Of a stretch of 12,489 nt of DNA, positions 5,674 through 12,414 are shown in pieces (the stretch's first letter is position 1; the number at the start of each line of letters is the position of its first letter). This stretch comes from an uncultured Eubacteriales bacterium. Lineage in GTDB: Bacteria; Bacillota; Clostridia; Oscillospirales; Acutalibacteraceae. Made by a program: the position numbers and the translations under genes. The DNA lies in NCBI GenBank assembly GCA_934525065.1, contig CAKSYX010000041.1, positions 1 through 12,489 on the forward strand, given 5' to 3'. The notes under the pieces were generated by a model, which searched no databases, was not told the origin of the DNA, and saw only the letters and a program-made list of their open reading frames with translations.

Positions 5674-6390
5674 ATGTTTATACCGACTGATAAGCTAAAA
5701 AGACTTGCAGATTCCTTCGGCGTTCAGCTTGAAGGAACAGCACTTGAACGCTTTGATATATATGCAAAGCTTCTTGCTGAATGGAATGAAAAAATCAACC
5801 TGACCGCAATAACCGATCCGCTCGGAATAACGGTCAAGCACTTTGCAGACAGCTTGACGGTTTTCAAATACTGCAGCTTCCCTCAAAAATCAAAAGTAAT
5901 TGATGTCGGAACCGGTGCAGGCTTTCCCGGCCTTGCGCTGCTCATCGCACGTCCGGACCTGCAGCTGACACTGCTTGACAGCACAAAAAAGAAGCTCGGC
6001 GTGATTGAAAACATCCTCAGCGAAACCGGACTTTCCGCCGAACTGCTTCATTCAAGGGCGGAGGAAGCCGGGCAGAACGCAAACTACCGCGAGCACTTCG
6101 ATTTTGCAACGGCACGAGCTGTTGCAAATTTGCGTGAGCTTTCCGAGTACTGCCTGCCGTTCGTCAAAAGGGGAGGGTACTTCATTTCCATGAAGGGTGC
6201 GAATGCCCTCGAAGAGCTTGACGGTGCAAAAAAGGCAATAGCTCTTCTCGGCGGCAAGGTCGAAAGAGAGGAGAGCTTTACTCTTGAGGACGCGGGTGAA
6301 AGATGCATAATCGCCGTGAAAAAGCTTTCGCCAACGCCCGGCAAATATCCGCGCCCATCGGCAAAAATTGCAAAGAATCCGCTCGAATAA
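5674..6390 (+). CDS. rsmG: 16S rRNA (guanine527-N7)-methyltransferase RsmG (GidB)
   Basis: RsmG methylates N7 of G527 of 16S rRNA using S-adenosylmethionine. The 238 residues show INLTAI (41-46), HFADSL (56-61), the SAM-binding DVGTGAGFPG (77-86), LLDSTKKK (100-107), RAEE (128-131), ATARAVA (145-151), MKG (173-175), and the typical C-terminal basic tail PGKYPRPSAKIAKNPL. I chose ATG 5674 because AAAGGAG at 5662-5668 sits 5 bp upstream. An in-frame GTG at 5650 lies within the parS sequence and has no ribosome binding site. noc follows after 108 bp, as in B. subtilis, and the two may be cotranscribed. Upstream, 817 bp of repeats separate it from mnmG, normally a close partner. Confidence 0.97.
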   Translation: MFIPTDKLKRLADSFGVQLEGTALERFDIYAKLLAEWNEKINLTAITDPLGITVKHFADSLTVFKYCSFPQKSKVIDVGTGAGFPGLALLIARPDLQLTLLDSTKKKLGVIENILSETGLSAELLHSRAEEAGQNANYREHFDFATARAVANLRELSEYCLPFVKRGGYFISMKGANALEELDGAKKAIALLGGKVEREESFTLEDAGERCIIAVKKLSPTPGKYPRPSAKIAKNPLE

Positions 6391-6442
6391 TTTACCTTTG
6401 CGCCGAAAGACGACAGTTTTGCAAAATTGAAAAATATGGACA

Positions 6443-6492
6443 AGCCTCCCATGCTGTGCTAAAGTAAAGCTTATAAAGCACAAAGGGAGGCT
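6443..6492 (+). promoter_or_regulatory. Hairpin sequestering the noc ribosome binding site
   Basis: AGCCTCCC (6443-6450) pairs with GGGAGGCT (6485-6492), and TGTGCT (6455-6460) with AGCACA (6477-6482), around a 16-nt A/T-rich loop; a small internal loop separates the two helices. GGGAGG in the 3' arm is the only good Shine-Dalgarno for the noc TTG start at 6499. Closed, this structure would block initiation. There is no U-run, so it is not a terminator. Confidence 0.65.
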
Positions 6493-6498
6493 GTTGTT

Positions 6499-7296
6499 TT
6501 GACCACAGAAAAACCGCGTTCGGCAGGACAGGTACTTTTGATTCCGAACGAAAAAATATATCCGAACCCAAATCAACCGAGGAAGCTCTTTGACCAGAGC
6601 GAGCTTGTGAACCTTGCAATAAGCATAAGAATGAACGGAATACTCCAGCCGATCACCGTCAGAGAAACGGCCAAGGGCTATGAGCTTGTTTCGGGAGAAA
6701 GACGTTTGCGCGCGTCAAGGCTTGCCGGCATGGTTGTTGTTCCCTGCATCGTTATTGAAGTCAACGAGCTGAAATCCGCAATTTTTTCGCTCATTGAAAA
6801 CCTCCAGCGCCAGAATCTCGGCTATTTTGAAGAAGCACTCGCAATTGAAAAATTGATGGAGCAGTTTTCTCTTTCTCAGGAGGAGGCGGCAAGGCGACTT
6901 GGCAAAGCACCGTCAACCGTTTCAAACAAGCTGCGTTTGCTTACTCTTCCGGAACAGGCGCAGCGGATGCTTGTTTCAAATTCACTTTCGGAGCGGCACG
7001 CGCGTGCCCTTTTAAAGCTCGACAGTGAAAATGTTATACCTGCACTTCAGCATATAATTGAACGCAAGCTAAATGTTTTACAGACAGAAAAATATATAGA
7101 CGAACTTCTTGAAAAGAAAAATGCACCAAAGCGCACAACAAAGCGTGCCTTCAGCAATATAAAAATCTTTCTCAATACGGTTGAGGGAGCAATCAAAACC
7201 ATGCAGCAGGCCGGAGTTGACGCAGATGTCAGCCGTGAGGATACGGGGGAGAGTGTGGTTTACAGAATAGTTATTCCGAAAAAGGCAAAATGCTGA
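6499..7296 (+). CDS. noc: Nucleoid occlusion protein Noc (ParB family)
   Basis: Noc binds DNA sites across the chromosome and keeps the division septum off the nucleoid. The 265 residues have the ParB N-terminal core with NPNQPRK (23-29), the CTP-pocket motif GERRLRASRLAG (66-77), ENLQRQNL (100-107), a helix-turn-helix (about 125-146), and a C-terminal dimerisation segment (about 222-260). NKLRLL and SERHARALL match Noc better than Spo0J/ParB, which has NHLRLL and SMGHGRTLL there. The start is TTG at 6499, 8 bp after GGGAGG. The amphipathic membrane-targeting helix at the N-terminus of B. subtilis Noc is not evident; the core begins by about residue 12. rsmG precedes it, but soj/parB do not follow. 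Its ribosome binding site lies in a hairpin. A ParB assignment is the main alternative. Confidence 0.85.
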   Translation: MTTEKPRSAGQVLLIPNEKIYPNPNQPRKLFDQSELVNLAISIRMNGILQPITVRETAKGYELVSGERRLRASRLAGMVVVPCIVIEVNELKSAIFSLIENLQRQNLGYFEEALAIEKLMEQFSLSQEEAARRLGKAPSTVSNKLRLLTLPEQAQRMLVSNSLSERHARALLKLDSENVIPALQHIIERKLNVLQTEKYIDELLEKKNAPKRTTKRAFSNIKIFLNTVEGAIKTMQQAGVDADVSREDTGESVVYRIVIPKKAKC

Positions 7297-7407
7297 CAAA
7301 AAAGGCTGCCGGACTTTCTTCAGCCTGCCCAGAAGCTGTATGCAGATACCGCGAGCGGGAAAAAACGCGTAAAAGAGCAAAATCATTTTTAGATTCCGTC
7401 AACAAAT

Positions 7408-7465
7408 AAAGACTATATTTCACAGAAAGCCTTGGTTTTGACAGGCTTCATGAAATATAGTCTTT
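7408..7465. terminator. Bidirectional intrinsic terminator between convergent genes
   Basis: Perfect 15-bp arms AAAGACTATATTTCA (7408-7422) and TGAAATATAGTCTTT (7451-7465) enclose AAGCCT/AGGCTT (7427-7432/7443-7448). TTTTGCATTTTG follows on +, and TTTATTTG follows on the minus strand. The hairpin lies between noc (+) and the lipoprotein gene (-), as expected for a shared terminator. Confidence 0.75.
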
Positions 7466-7515
7466 TGCATTTTGTTTTGCTCTTTGGTCTGCGCCAAATG
7501 CGGCAGCTCTTTTAA

Positions 7516-7767
7516 TTATTCAGCTTTGGAGGAATTGCCGCTTTCTCCGTCGGTTCTGCTTTCGGCGTTGCCGGTCATTGAGGTGCTCTCCTTTTCGCTT
7601 GTGCTCTGAGCCGGGCTTTCACTCGGGCGTTCGGTCGTCCGGGAGTCTGAAACGGAGGAGGAAGGCTTTGTTGTCATGTTGGTATCTCCGCCGCCGCAGC
7701 CGGTGAGGAGGAGTACCGAACAGAGAAGAACAGCGAAAATCGTGAGAATCAAGAGAAGCTTTTTCAT
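7516..7767 (-). CDS. Small lipoprotein with a disordered Ser/Thr/Glu-rich tail
   Basis: The 83-residue protein begins with KK, a hydrophobic stretch (4-21) and a lipobox LTGC with lipidated Cys24, followed by GGGD. This indicates export, diacylglyceryl modification and anchoring to the outer face of the membrane. The rest (25-83) is low-complexity S/T/E/K with no recognisable fold; it resembles a spacer with nothing attached. AAAGGAG lies 12 bp before the ATG, a rather long spacing. It follows the P-loop protein gene on the same strand after 74 bp that contain a long inverted repeat, so cotranscription is possible. No specific function can be assigned. The clear lipoprotein signal argues against a spurious frame. 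Confidence 0.75.
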   Translation of the reverse strand: MKKLLLILTIFAVLLCSVLLLTGCGGGDTNMTTKPSSSVSDSRTTERPSESPAQSTSEKESTSMTGNAESRTDGESGNSSKAE

Positions 7768-7781
7768 TTTTGTATTGAACT

Positions 7782-7840
7782 CCTTTACAGTTTTTTCGGA
7801 AAATACTGTCTGTATACACAGTATTTCCGAACAGTAAAGG
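7782..7840. repeat. Long inverted repeat between the P-loop gene and the lipoprotein gene
   Basis: CCTTTACaGTT..CGGAAAaTACTGT (7782-7809) is matched on the other strand by the arm at 7818-7840, with a 4-nt and a 1-nt insertion in one arm and an 8-nt centre CTGTATAC. The minus-strand AAAGGAG of the lipoprotein gene (7780-7786) overlaps the outer end. There is no U-run in either direction, so it may be a processing or translation-control hairpin rather than a terminator. Confidence 0.6.
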
Positions 7841-7841
7841 T

Positions 7842-8921
7842 TTATTCACCGAGAAGCGAAAAAATGAATTTTTCAGAAAATTTGTTCAGCTTTTCAAAGT
7901 CCATGCTGCGGATGTAGTATCCTTCAAGCTTGTCGTGGAGGCTTTTTGCATCAAATAGTGCTTCGGTGGCAGTGCCTATCAGCTGAGAGGAAAGGCGTGA
8001 ATTCAAAAGCAGTCTGCGGCGGTGCAGCTTCAGTGCATCCTCGGCAAGAAAGCGTTTAGCCCTGACGGTTCTTGAAATCGGAAGGTCGGTTTTGTGGCTG
8101 CTTTTGAGGGTAACAACGGCCAGCGACAGCTCCGGAATAAGCAGATGTTCACATTCCTTAGGATGCATCGGACAATGGCAAAAAACAACGTCAAAGCCGC
8201 CCTGCACCGCCGTTTCGCCGATTCTTTCAAGCAAAAGAGGGGCGGCCGCGCCGAACTCATCCTCAACGGCGAGCACCCTTGAAGCGAGGGCGCGCACCGT
8301 TTCGCCGAAAAAGACCGTACCCTCCGGCGTGATTCCGGAAAGGAAGCAGTTCATCTTTTTTCCGGGTGCCGCACCGCGCTTTTTGAGTTTTTCTCTTGCG
8401 CAAAAGCGCCGCGCAAAGCCGTTCACCTTTTCCTCAAGGACGAAGGGCGCAAGCAGCCGCGAGTTTTCCTCAAGCAATGCACCGGCCGCGGAAAGAAAAC
8501 GGGTCGAGCGGCGGTGGCAAAGGGAGTTTTCAAGCGTCAGGGCGCGGATTTTGTCCGCGTTTTCAAAAAGCTCTTTTTCGTTCCAGAACGCTCCGAGGTT
8601 CAAAAGGTTTTCGCAGGCTCCGGGAAACTTTGGCTCAAGAACGTGCGGAGTGGTTCCGTCCGCAACGCTGACGGAAAGGCCCGGAATAATCACTCCGTCA
8701 AGGCTTTTCGGGTCGCTGCTGCAATAGACGTAGATTACGTCAAGTCCCTTTTGTTCGGCAGCCGCACCGAGCTTTTTCATGAGCGAGGACTTTCCGGTTC
8801 CCGGGCCGCCCTTGATGATGTACGCACGGCAGTTTCTGTAAGGGTTATAAAGCTCATCAAAAAAGGAAACAAAGCCGCTCGGGCTGTTTGCGGCAAGAAA
8901 AACTTTCTTTTTGTTACTCAT
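7842..8921 (-). CDS. Two-domain P-loop ATPase-like protein (PRK06851-type)
   Basis: The first domain (1-about 110) opens with KVFLAANSPSGFVSFFDELY and carries Walker A GGPGTGKSS (38-46), then DVIYVYCSSDPKSLDG and VADGTTPHV. The second domain (about 191-280) repeats this plan: NCFLSGITPEGTVFF, then a P-loop-equivalent segment, then FDVVFCHCPMHPKECEHLLIP. Aligned without gaps, K44 falls on A227 and S45 on P228, so the second site cannot bind nucleotide in the usual way. The 359-residue length and motifs match what I recall of an uncharacterised Firmicute family of duplicated P-loop proteins; the role is unknown. GGAGG is 7 bp before the ATG. The lipoprotein gene follows on the same strand. Confidence 0.75.
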   Translation of the reverse strand: MSNKKKVFLAANSPSGFVSFFDELYNPYRNCRAYIIKGGPGTGKSSLMKKLGAAAEQKGLDVIYVYCSSDPKSLDGVIIPGLSVSVADGTTPHVLEPKFPGACENLLNLGAFWNEKELFENADKIRALTLENSLCHRRSTRFLSAAGALLEENSRLLAPFVLEEKVNGFARRFCAREKLKKRGAAPGKKMNCFLSGITPEGTVFFGETVRALASRVLAVEDEFGAAAPLLLERIGETAVQGGFDVVFCHCPMHPKECEHLLIPELSLAVVTLKSSHKTDLPISRTVRAKRFLAEDALKLHRRRLLLNSRLSSQLIGTATEALFDAKSLHDKLEGYYIRSMDFEKLNKFSEKFIFSLLGE

Positions 8922-8960
8922 TTCGCTACCTCCGCAGAAAAAGTATTTGTTTTCCTTTTC

Positions 8961-8989
8961 ATTCTATTCTCCGCAGGGAGAAAGGTTAA
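8961..8989 (-). promoter_or_regulatory. Possible promoter for the P-loop protein gene
   Basis: Read on the minus strand, TTAACC (8984-8989) and TAGAAT (8961-8966) are separated by 17 bp, about 40 bp before the ATG. The -35 box matches TTGACA at 4 of 6 and the -10 box matches TATAAT at 5 of 6. Confidence 0.4.
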
Positions 8990-8997
8990 TTCGGATG

Positions 8998-9110
8998 TTA
9001 GATTTTAGATATTAGATGTTAGATGTGTTTGCTTTTATGCGGTGCAAGACGTTAGGTTGTTCGTTGCCCTTTAAGCTGATTATATCTAGTATCTAGTGTC
9101 TAGCATCTAG
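8998..9110 (+). repeat. Heptad hairpin element, intact copy
   Basis: The 27-nt arms at 8998-9024 (TTAGATT-TTAGATA-TTAGATG-TTAGAT) and 9084-9110 (ATCTAGT-ATCTAGT-GTCTAGC-ATCTAG) pair at 26 of 27 positions with wobbles on the + strand. The heptad order differs from the 5237 copy, but the opposite arm changes with it. The interior keeps CTTTTATG, GTGCAAGACGTTAGG and TTGCCCTTTAAGCTGATTAT. It lies between two minus-strand genes, so the pairing strand is antisense to them. The usual REP palindrome after it is broken by the IS-like remnant. Confidence 0.8.
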
Positions 9111-9112
9111 AT

Positions 9113-9163
9113 ATTGCACTGGTTGTAAACTATCTTATTACACTATACATCGTGAATCGCCCG
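9113..9163. mobile_element. Remnant of an IS-like end joined to a half REP palindrome
   Basis: The 39 bp at 9113-9151 are identical to 28-66, the presumed IS end at the left edge. They are followed by GTGAATCGCCCGTGG, the right half of a GGGCGATTC..GAATCGCCC-type palindrome like that at 2588-2607. The left half and the rest of the element are missing, so a deletion probably left this scar. Confidence 0.55.
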
Positions 9164-9188
9164 TGGAATGTTTTTTTGCAGTGCAAAC

Positions 9189-9222
9189 AAAAAACTCGGC
9201 TGCCGCTTTCGCGACAGCCGAG
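9189..9222 (-). terminator. Intrinsic terminator of the FN3 protein gene
   Basis: On the minus strand CTCGGCTG, a mismatch, CGC, a GAAA tetraloop, GCG, a mismatch and CAGCCGAG form a strong stem (9195-9222) followed by TTTTTTG. It begins 20 bp after the stop codon. Confidence 0.88.
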
Positions 9223-9241
9223 AGTGTTGCTGTTGAAATAA

Positions 9242-10744
9242 TCAGCCGATGTTTCCGAGGATAGACTCAAGCTTATCGTAGTCAATCTCAGTCCAAGCAA
9301 GCTTCTCCTTCCAGTTTGCAGCCTTAACCTTGAAGAGGGCTGAAGACGGAGAGGTCTTGAAGCCCTTGATTTCTGTTGCTTCCGCCTTGCCGTTCTTGTC
9401 AATGTTGTTGATCTTGACAAGCTGGCTGCCGCTGAACCAATACTCGGTGGTGTTGCCGTTTTCGTCAACGGAATAGTCGATGTCATATCTCTTGCCCTTA
9501 ACAAATTCGGTTCTGGTCTGAACGTTGTCAAGCGAAATGTCGCCGAGAGCGAGTGACTTCGAGATATCACCGAAGTTGAAGTCCTCCTGAGGAACGTTCT
9601 TAACAACATAATTGATGCCGCCGAGCTTAACGACAAGGTATGTCTTGTCATTGCTCTTGATGTAAACGAAGCGGATCTCAACGCCCTTCATGGTCGTTTT
9701 GATTGCAAGGTCGCCGTTCGTTTTTGAGCCGATCGTAACCTCGGAATCGCCCATTTCTGCATCCTTCATGGTGATGCTGAGCTGATAGTTGCTCTTTTTG
9801 AAGGCCGTTGCAACAGCGTCAATCTTGTATGAGCCTTCGGTAACGGTTGCGGTTGCAAGCTTTGAATATGAAGAATAAACCTTCTTCTTTCCGTTGAGCT
9901 TGTATGCTCTGACGGCGAAGCTGTATTCAGCCTTGTCAAGACCTGAAACGGTGTACTTCGTCTTAGTCGTTGCGCCGAGAGAGTAATACTTCTTTGCGGC
10001 TGAGTCATAGATATAAACCTCATAGCCTGCTGCGCCTGCTGCAGCCTTCCATGAAAGCGCAACCTTGTTTTTGCCTGCCTTTGCGGTAACGACCGGAGCA
10101 GCCGGAGCAACGCAAACCTTTACAAGGGAGGAATATGCGTCACTTGCATAGGTCTTCTTGCCGACGTTCTTGTATGCCTTAACGGCGTAAGAATATTCAA
10201 CACCCTTCTTCAGCTTCTTAACGGTTACGGTGTTCTTTTTAACGGTTGCAACCTTTGTATATTTCTTCTTGGCTGCGTTGTAGGAATAAACAACATAGCC
10301 CTGAGCGCCCTTGACTGCGCTCCACTTGAGGGTTGCGCTTGAGGTTGTGAAGGAGGAAACCTTGAGGCCTTTTACCTTCGCCGGGAGAATTTTAAAGGTG
10401 ACGGTTTTGCTTCCGGTGTAGCCGCCCTTTTTGATTCCGGTGATTGTGATTTTGCCAACGCCGATATTCTTGTTGTTTGAATATTTAACGGTGTAGTTCT
10501 TACCGGACTTGAGGGTCTTTTTGCCGTAGGTGACTTTTACGGCAGGCTTAAGAGCCTTGCCGGTATAAGCAACAGCTGAAACGACCTTAATCTTTGTTTT
10601 TGAAATGCTGACTGTTTTTGCTTTTGCCGCCTGGGCAACGATTGCAGTTGAGGAATACTCCGGAGCAATGTATGCTGCCGAGAATACCATCATCGCAGCC
10701 ATGAGGAATGACAGAAGCTTGAGTGAAAGGTTTTTCTTTTTCAT
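9242..10744 (-). CDS. Secreted protein with two fibronectin type III domains and an unassigned C-terminal domain
   Basis: The 500-residue protein has a signal peptide (1-about 39, cleavage near AQA-AKA) and an Ig-like/beta-sandwich repeat (about 45-120, AYTGKALKPAVKVTYGKKTL.., ending GSKTVTFKI). Two FN3 domains follow (about 122-212 and 214-303), each with L.W.A..GA.GY.VY near the start and Y.YAVKAY/YSFAVRAY near the end. Residues 305-480 form a beta-rich domain I do not recognise. There is no LPXTG, transmembrane helix or dockerin at the C-terminus, so it is probably released or held non-covalently. The first 300 residues are rich in K, A, T and Y. AAAGGAG is 7 bp before the ATG and a strong terminator follows the gene. 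It lies 53 bp after galT and may be cotranscribed. Adhesin or wall-binding roles are only guesses. Confidence 0.85.
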   Translation of the reverse strand: MKKKNLSLKLLSFLMAAMMVFSAAYIAPEYSSTAIVAQAAKAKTVSISKTKIKVVSAVAYTGKALKPAVKVTYGKKTLKSGKNYTVKYSNNKNIGVGKITITGIKKGGYTGSKTVTFKILPAKVKGLKVSSFTTSSATLKWSAVKGAQGYVVYSYNAAKKKYTKVATVKKNTVTVKKLKKGVEYSYAVKAYKNVGKKTYASDAYSSLVKVCVAPAAPVVTAKAGKNKVALSWKAAAGAAGYEVYIYDSAAKKYYSLGATTKTKYTVSGLDKAEYSFAVRAYKLNGKKKVYSSYSKLATATVTEGSYKIDAVATAFKKSNYQLSITMKDAEMGDSEVTIGSKTNGDLAIKTTMKGVEIRFVYIKSNDKTYLVVKLGGINYVVKNVPQEDFNFGDISKSLALGDISLDNVQTRTEFVKGKRYDIDYSVDENGNTTEYWFSGSQLVKINNIDKNGKAEATEIKGFKTSPSSALFKVKAANWKEKLAWTEIDYDKLESILGNIG

Positions 10745-10797
10745 AAGTATTCTCCTTTGTGAAAATTACGGCTCACGCCGCCGGGGGAAGATGTATT

Positions 10798-12294
10798 TTA
10801 CGCCCTTCCCACCTTTTCAAGAAAGCGCATGAAGCCCTCTCTTCCTTCGGCGGTGCGTTTGTATACACCTGCGTGTTCGAGTACCTTTGAAAAAACAAGA
10901 CCGACCTCTTTTTTGAGGATATCCTCCGTGTTTTCTTCGGTGAACTCGTATTTATCTTTGAAAGACGCCACCCAGGCGGCGTGCTTTGAAAGAACGGGAT
11001 CGTCTTTGAGCCCGGCACCGCTCAGAATTGCAGAACGAAGCAGTGCAAGCTCATTTTTGAGCCTTGCCGGAAGAACGGCAAGTCCCATGACCTCAATGAG
11101 GCCGATATTCTCTTTTTTGATGTTGTGAAGCTCCGGGTGCGGGTGGAAAACGCCGAGCGGAAACTCCTTTGTTGTGATGTTGTTGCGCAAAACGAGGTCC
11201 ATTTCAAAGTCCTCTCCCCTGCGCCTTGCAATCGGGGTGACGGTGTTGTGCTTTTCTCCGTCCGTTTCGGCAAAGATGAAGCATTTTTCATCGCTGTAAG
11301 CGCGCCATTCAAGCAAAATCCTGTCCGCAAGAGAGACCACGCGCTCCTTGTCCTTTGAGCTGATGCGGATAACGGACATCGGCCATCTGACGATTCCGGC
11401 CTTCACGTCCTCAAAATCTTTGAACGTGATATCGGTTTCAATCGGTGCCTTTGCCATTGCGAACTCATAACGGCCGCCCTGAAAATGCTCGTGCGAAAGG
11501 ATTGAGCCGCCGACTATCGGCAGATCGGCGTTTGAGCCGACAAAGTAATGCGGAAACAGCTCGGTGAAATCAAGAAGCTTCTTGAACGCGCTTCTGTCAA
11601 TTTTCATCGGGATATGCTTTTTGTTGAAAACAATGCAGTGCTCGTTGTAGTAAACGTAGGGGGAATACTGAAAGCCCCAGTCACTGCCGTCAATGGTTAT
11701 CGGTATGATGCGGTGATTCTGGCGCGCCGGGTGGTTCATCCTTCCGGCATAGCCCTCGTTCTCCGGGCAAAGCAGGCATTTCGGATAGCCTCCCTGAACG
11801 GCTCTTTTCGCCGCGGCGATCTCCTCGGGAGTTTTTTCCGGCTTTGAAAGGTTGACGGTGATGTCAAGTGTACCGTATTCGCTTTCGCTCTTCCATTTCA
11901 AATCGCGGCAGACGCGGTAGCGGCGGATGTAGTCGCTGTCGCAGGAAAGCTTATAGTAATAATCCGTTGCCTTCTGAGGGCTTTCGGAATAAAGCTCATA
12001 GAACCTTTTTGAAACGTATGACGGACGCGGAACAAAAACGCTCATCAGCTTTGTGTCAAAAAGGTCGCGCGCCGTAACGCTGTTTTCAATAAGACCCTTT
12101 TCGCAGGCGAAGTCAAGAATAGCCTTGAGAATTTCTTCAAGCTCTGCGCTTTCGCCGGAGATGTCCGGCTCTTTAAACCCGTCAAGAGCGAGGATTTCAA
12201 GCAGGCGGTTAACGCAGAAAGTCCTGTCGCCTTTTTCTATCAGACCGCAGTCAAGCGCATACCTGACAAGCAGCCCGATCTGTTTATAAATCAT
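10798..12294 (-). CDS. galT: UDP-glucose-hexose-1-phosphate uridylyltransferase, class II GalT
   Basis: GalT exchanges UMP between UDP-glucose and galactose-1-phosphate in the Leloir pathway in the cytoplasm. The 498 residues show CLLCPENEGYAGRMNHPARQ (173-192), WGFQYSPYVYYNEHCIVF (206-223) and the active-site region PIVGGSILSHEHFQGGRYEF (259-278) with HEHFQGG, all typical of the long Firmicute class II enzyme. I start at the ATG at 12294 because GGAAGG lies 9 bp upstream on the minus strand; the in-frame ATG at 12327 overlaps the expected transcription start and has no ribosome binding site. A good promoter lies just upstream. No galK or galE is in the window, so galT is apart from the usual gal operon partners here. 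Confidence 0.95.
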   Translation of the reverse strand: MIYKQIGLLVRYALDCGLIEKGDRTFCVNRLLEILALDGFKEPDISGESAELEEILKAILDFACEKGLIENSVTARDLFDTKLMSVFVPRPSYVSKRFYELYSESPQKATDYYYKLSCDSDYIRRYRVCRDLKWKSESEYGTLDITVNLSKPEKTPEEIAAAKRAVQGGYPKCLLCPENEGYAGRMNHPARQNHRIIPITIDGSDWGFQYSPYVYYNEHCIVFNKKHIPMKIDRSAFKKLLDFTELFPHYFVGSNADLPIVGGSILSHEHFQGGRYEFAMAKAPIETDITFKDFEDVKAGIVRWPMSVIRISSKDKERVVSLADRILLEWRAYSDEKCFIFAETDGEKHNTVTPIARRRGEDFEMDLVLRNNITTKEFPLGVFHPHPELHNIKKENIGLIEVMGLAVLPARLKNELALLRSAILSGAGLKDDPVLSKHAAWVASFKDKYEFTEENTEDILKKEVGLVFSKVLEHAGVYKRTAEGREGFMRFLEKVGRA

Positions 12295-12331
12295 CGGCAA
12301 AAACCTTCCCTGAATATTATGATACACATTG

Positions 12332-12360
12332 ATAATACACTAAAGCGCACCTAAAATCAA
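12332..12360 (-). promoter_or_regulatory. galT promoter
   Basis: On the minus strand TTGATT (12355-12360) and TATTAT (12332-12337) are 17 bp apart, close to the sigma-A consensus. Transcription would begin near 12325, about 30 bp before the chosen ATG and past the upstream in-frame ATG at 12327. Confidence 0.65.
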
Positions 12361-12388
12361 GACCAAATATAAAAAAACTCAGACGTCA

Positions 12389-12414
12389 AAATCTAAATTC
12401 GTAGGGGCGGATCA
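12389..12414 (-). repeat. REP/heptad junction in inverse orientation, cut by the IS-like end
   Basis: Read on the minus strand, CCGCCCCTACGAATTTAGATTTTG matches the junction CCGCCCGTACGAAGTTAGATTTTA seen at 204-227. Only one arm of the palindrome (GGGGCGGATCA on +) is present before the sequence passes into the IS-like end. Confidence 0.6.

Noticed and set aside
7308..7326. Short hairpin GGCTG/CAGCC right after noc
   Set aside because: No U-run follows; the strong 15-bp hairpin at 7408-7465 is the better terminator.
8092..9008. Long + strand open frames opposite the P-loop protein gene
   Set aside because: They are shadows of the minus-strand gene, low-complexity S/R/K-rich, without start signals.
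10768..10779. Possible terminator after galT (CGGC-TCAC-GCCG)
   Set aside because: The stem is only 4 bp and the T-run is weak; read-through into the FN3 gene is as likely.
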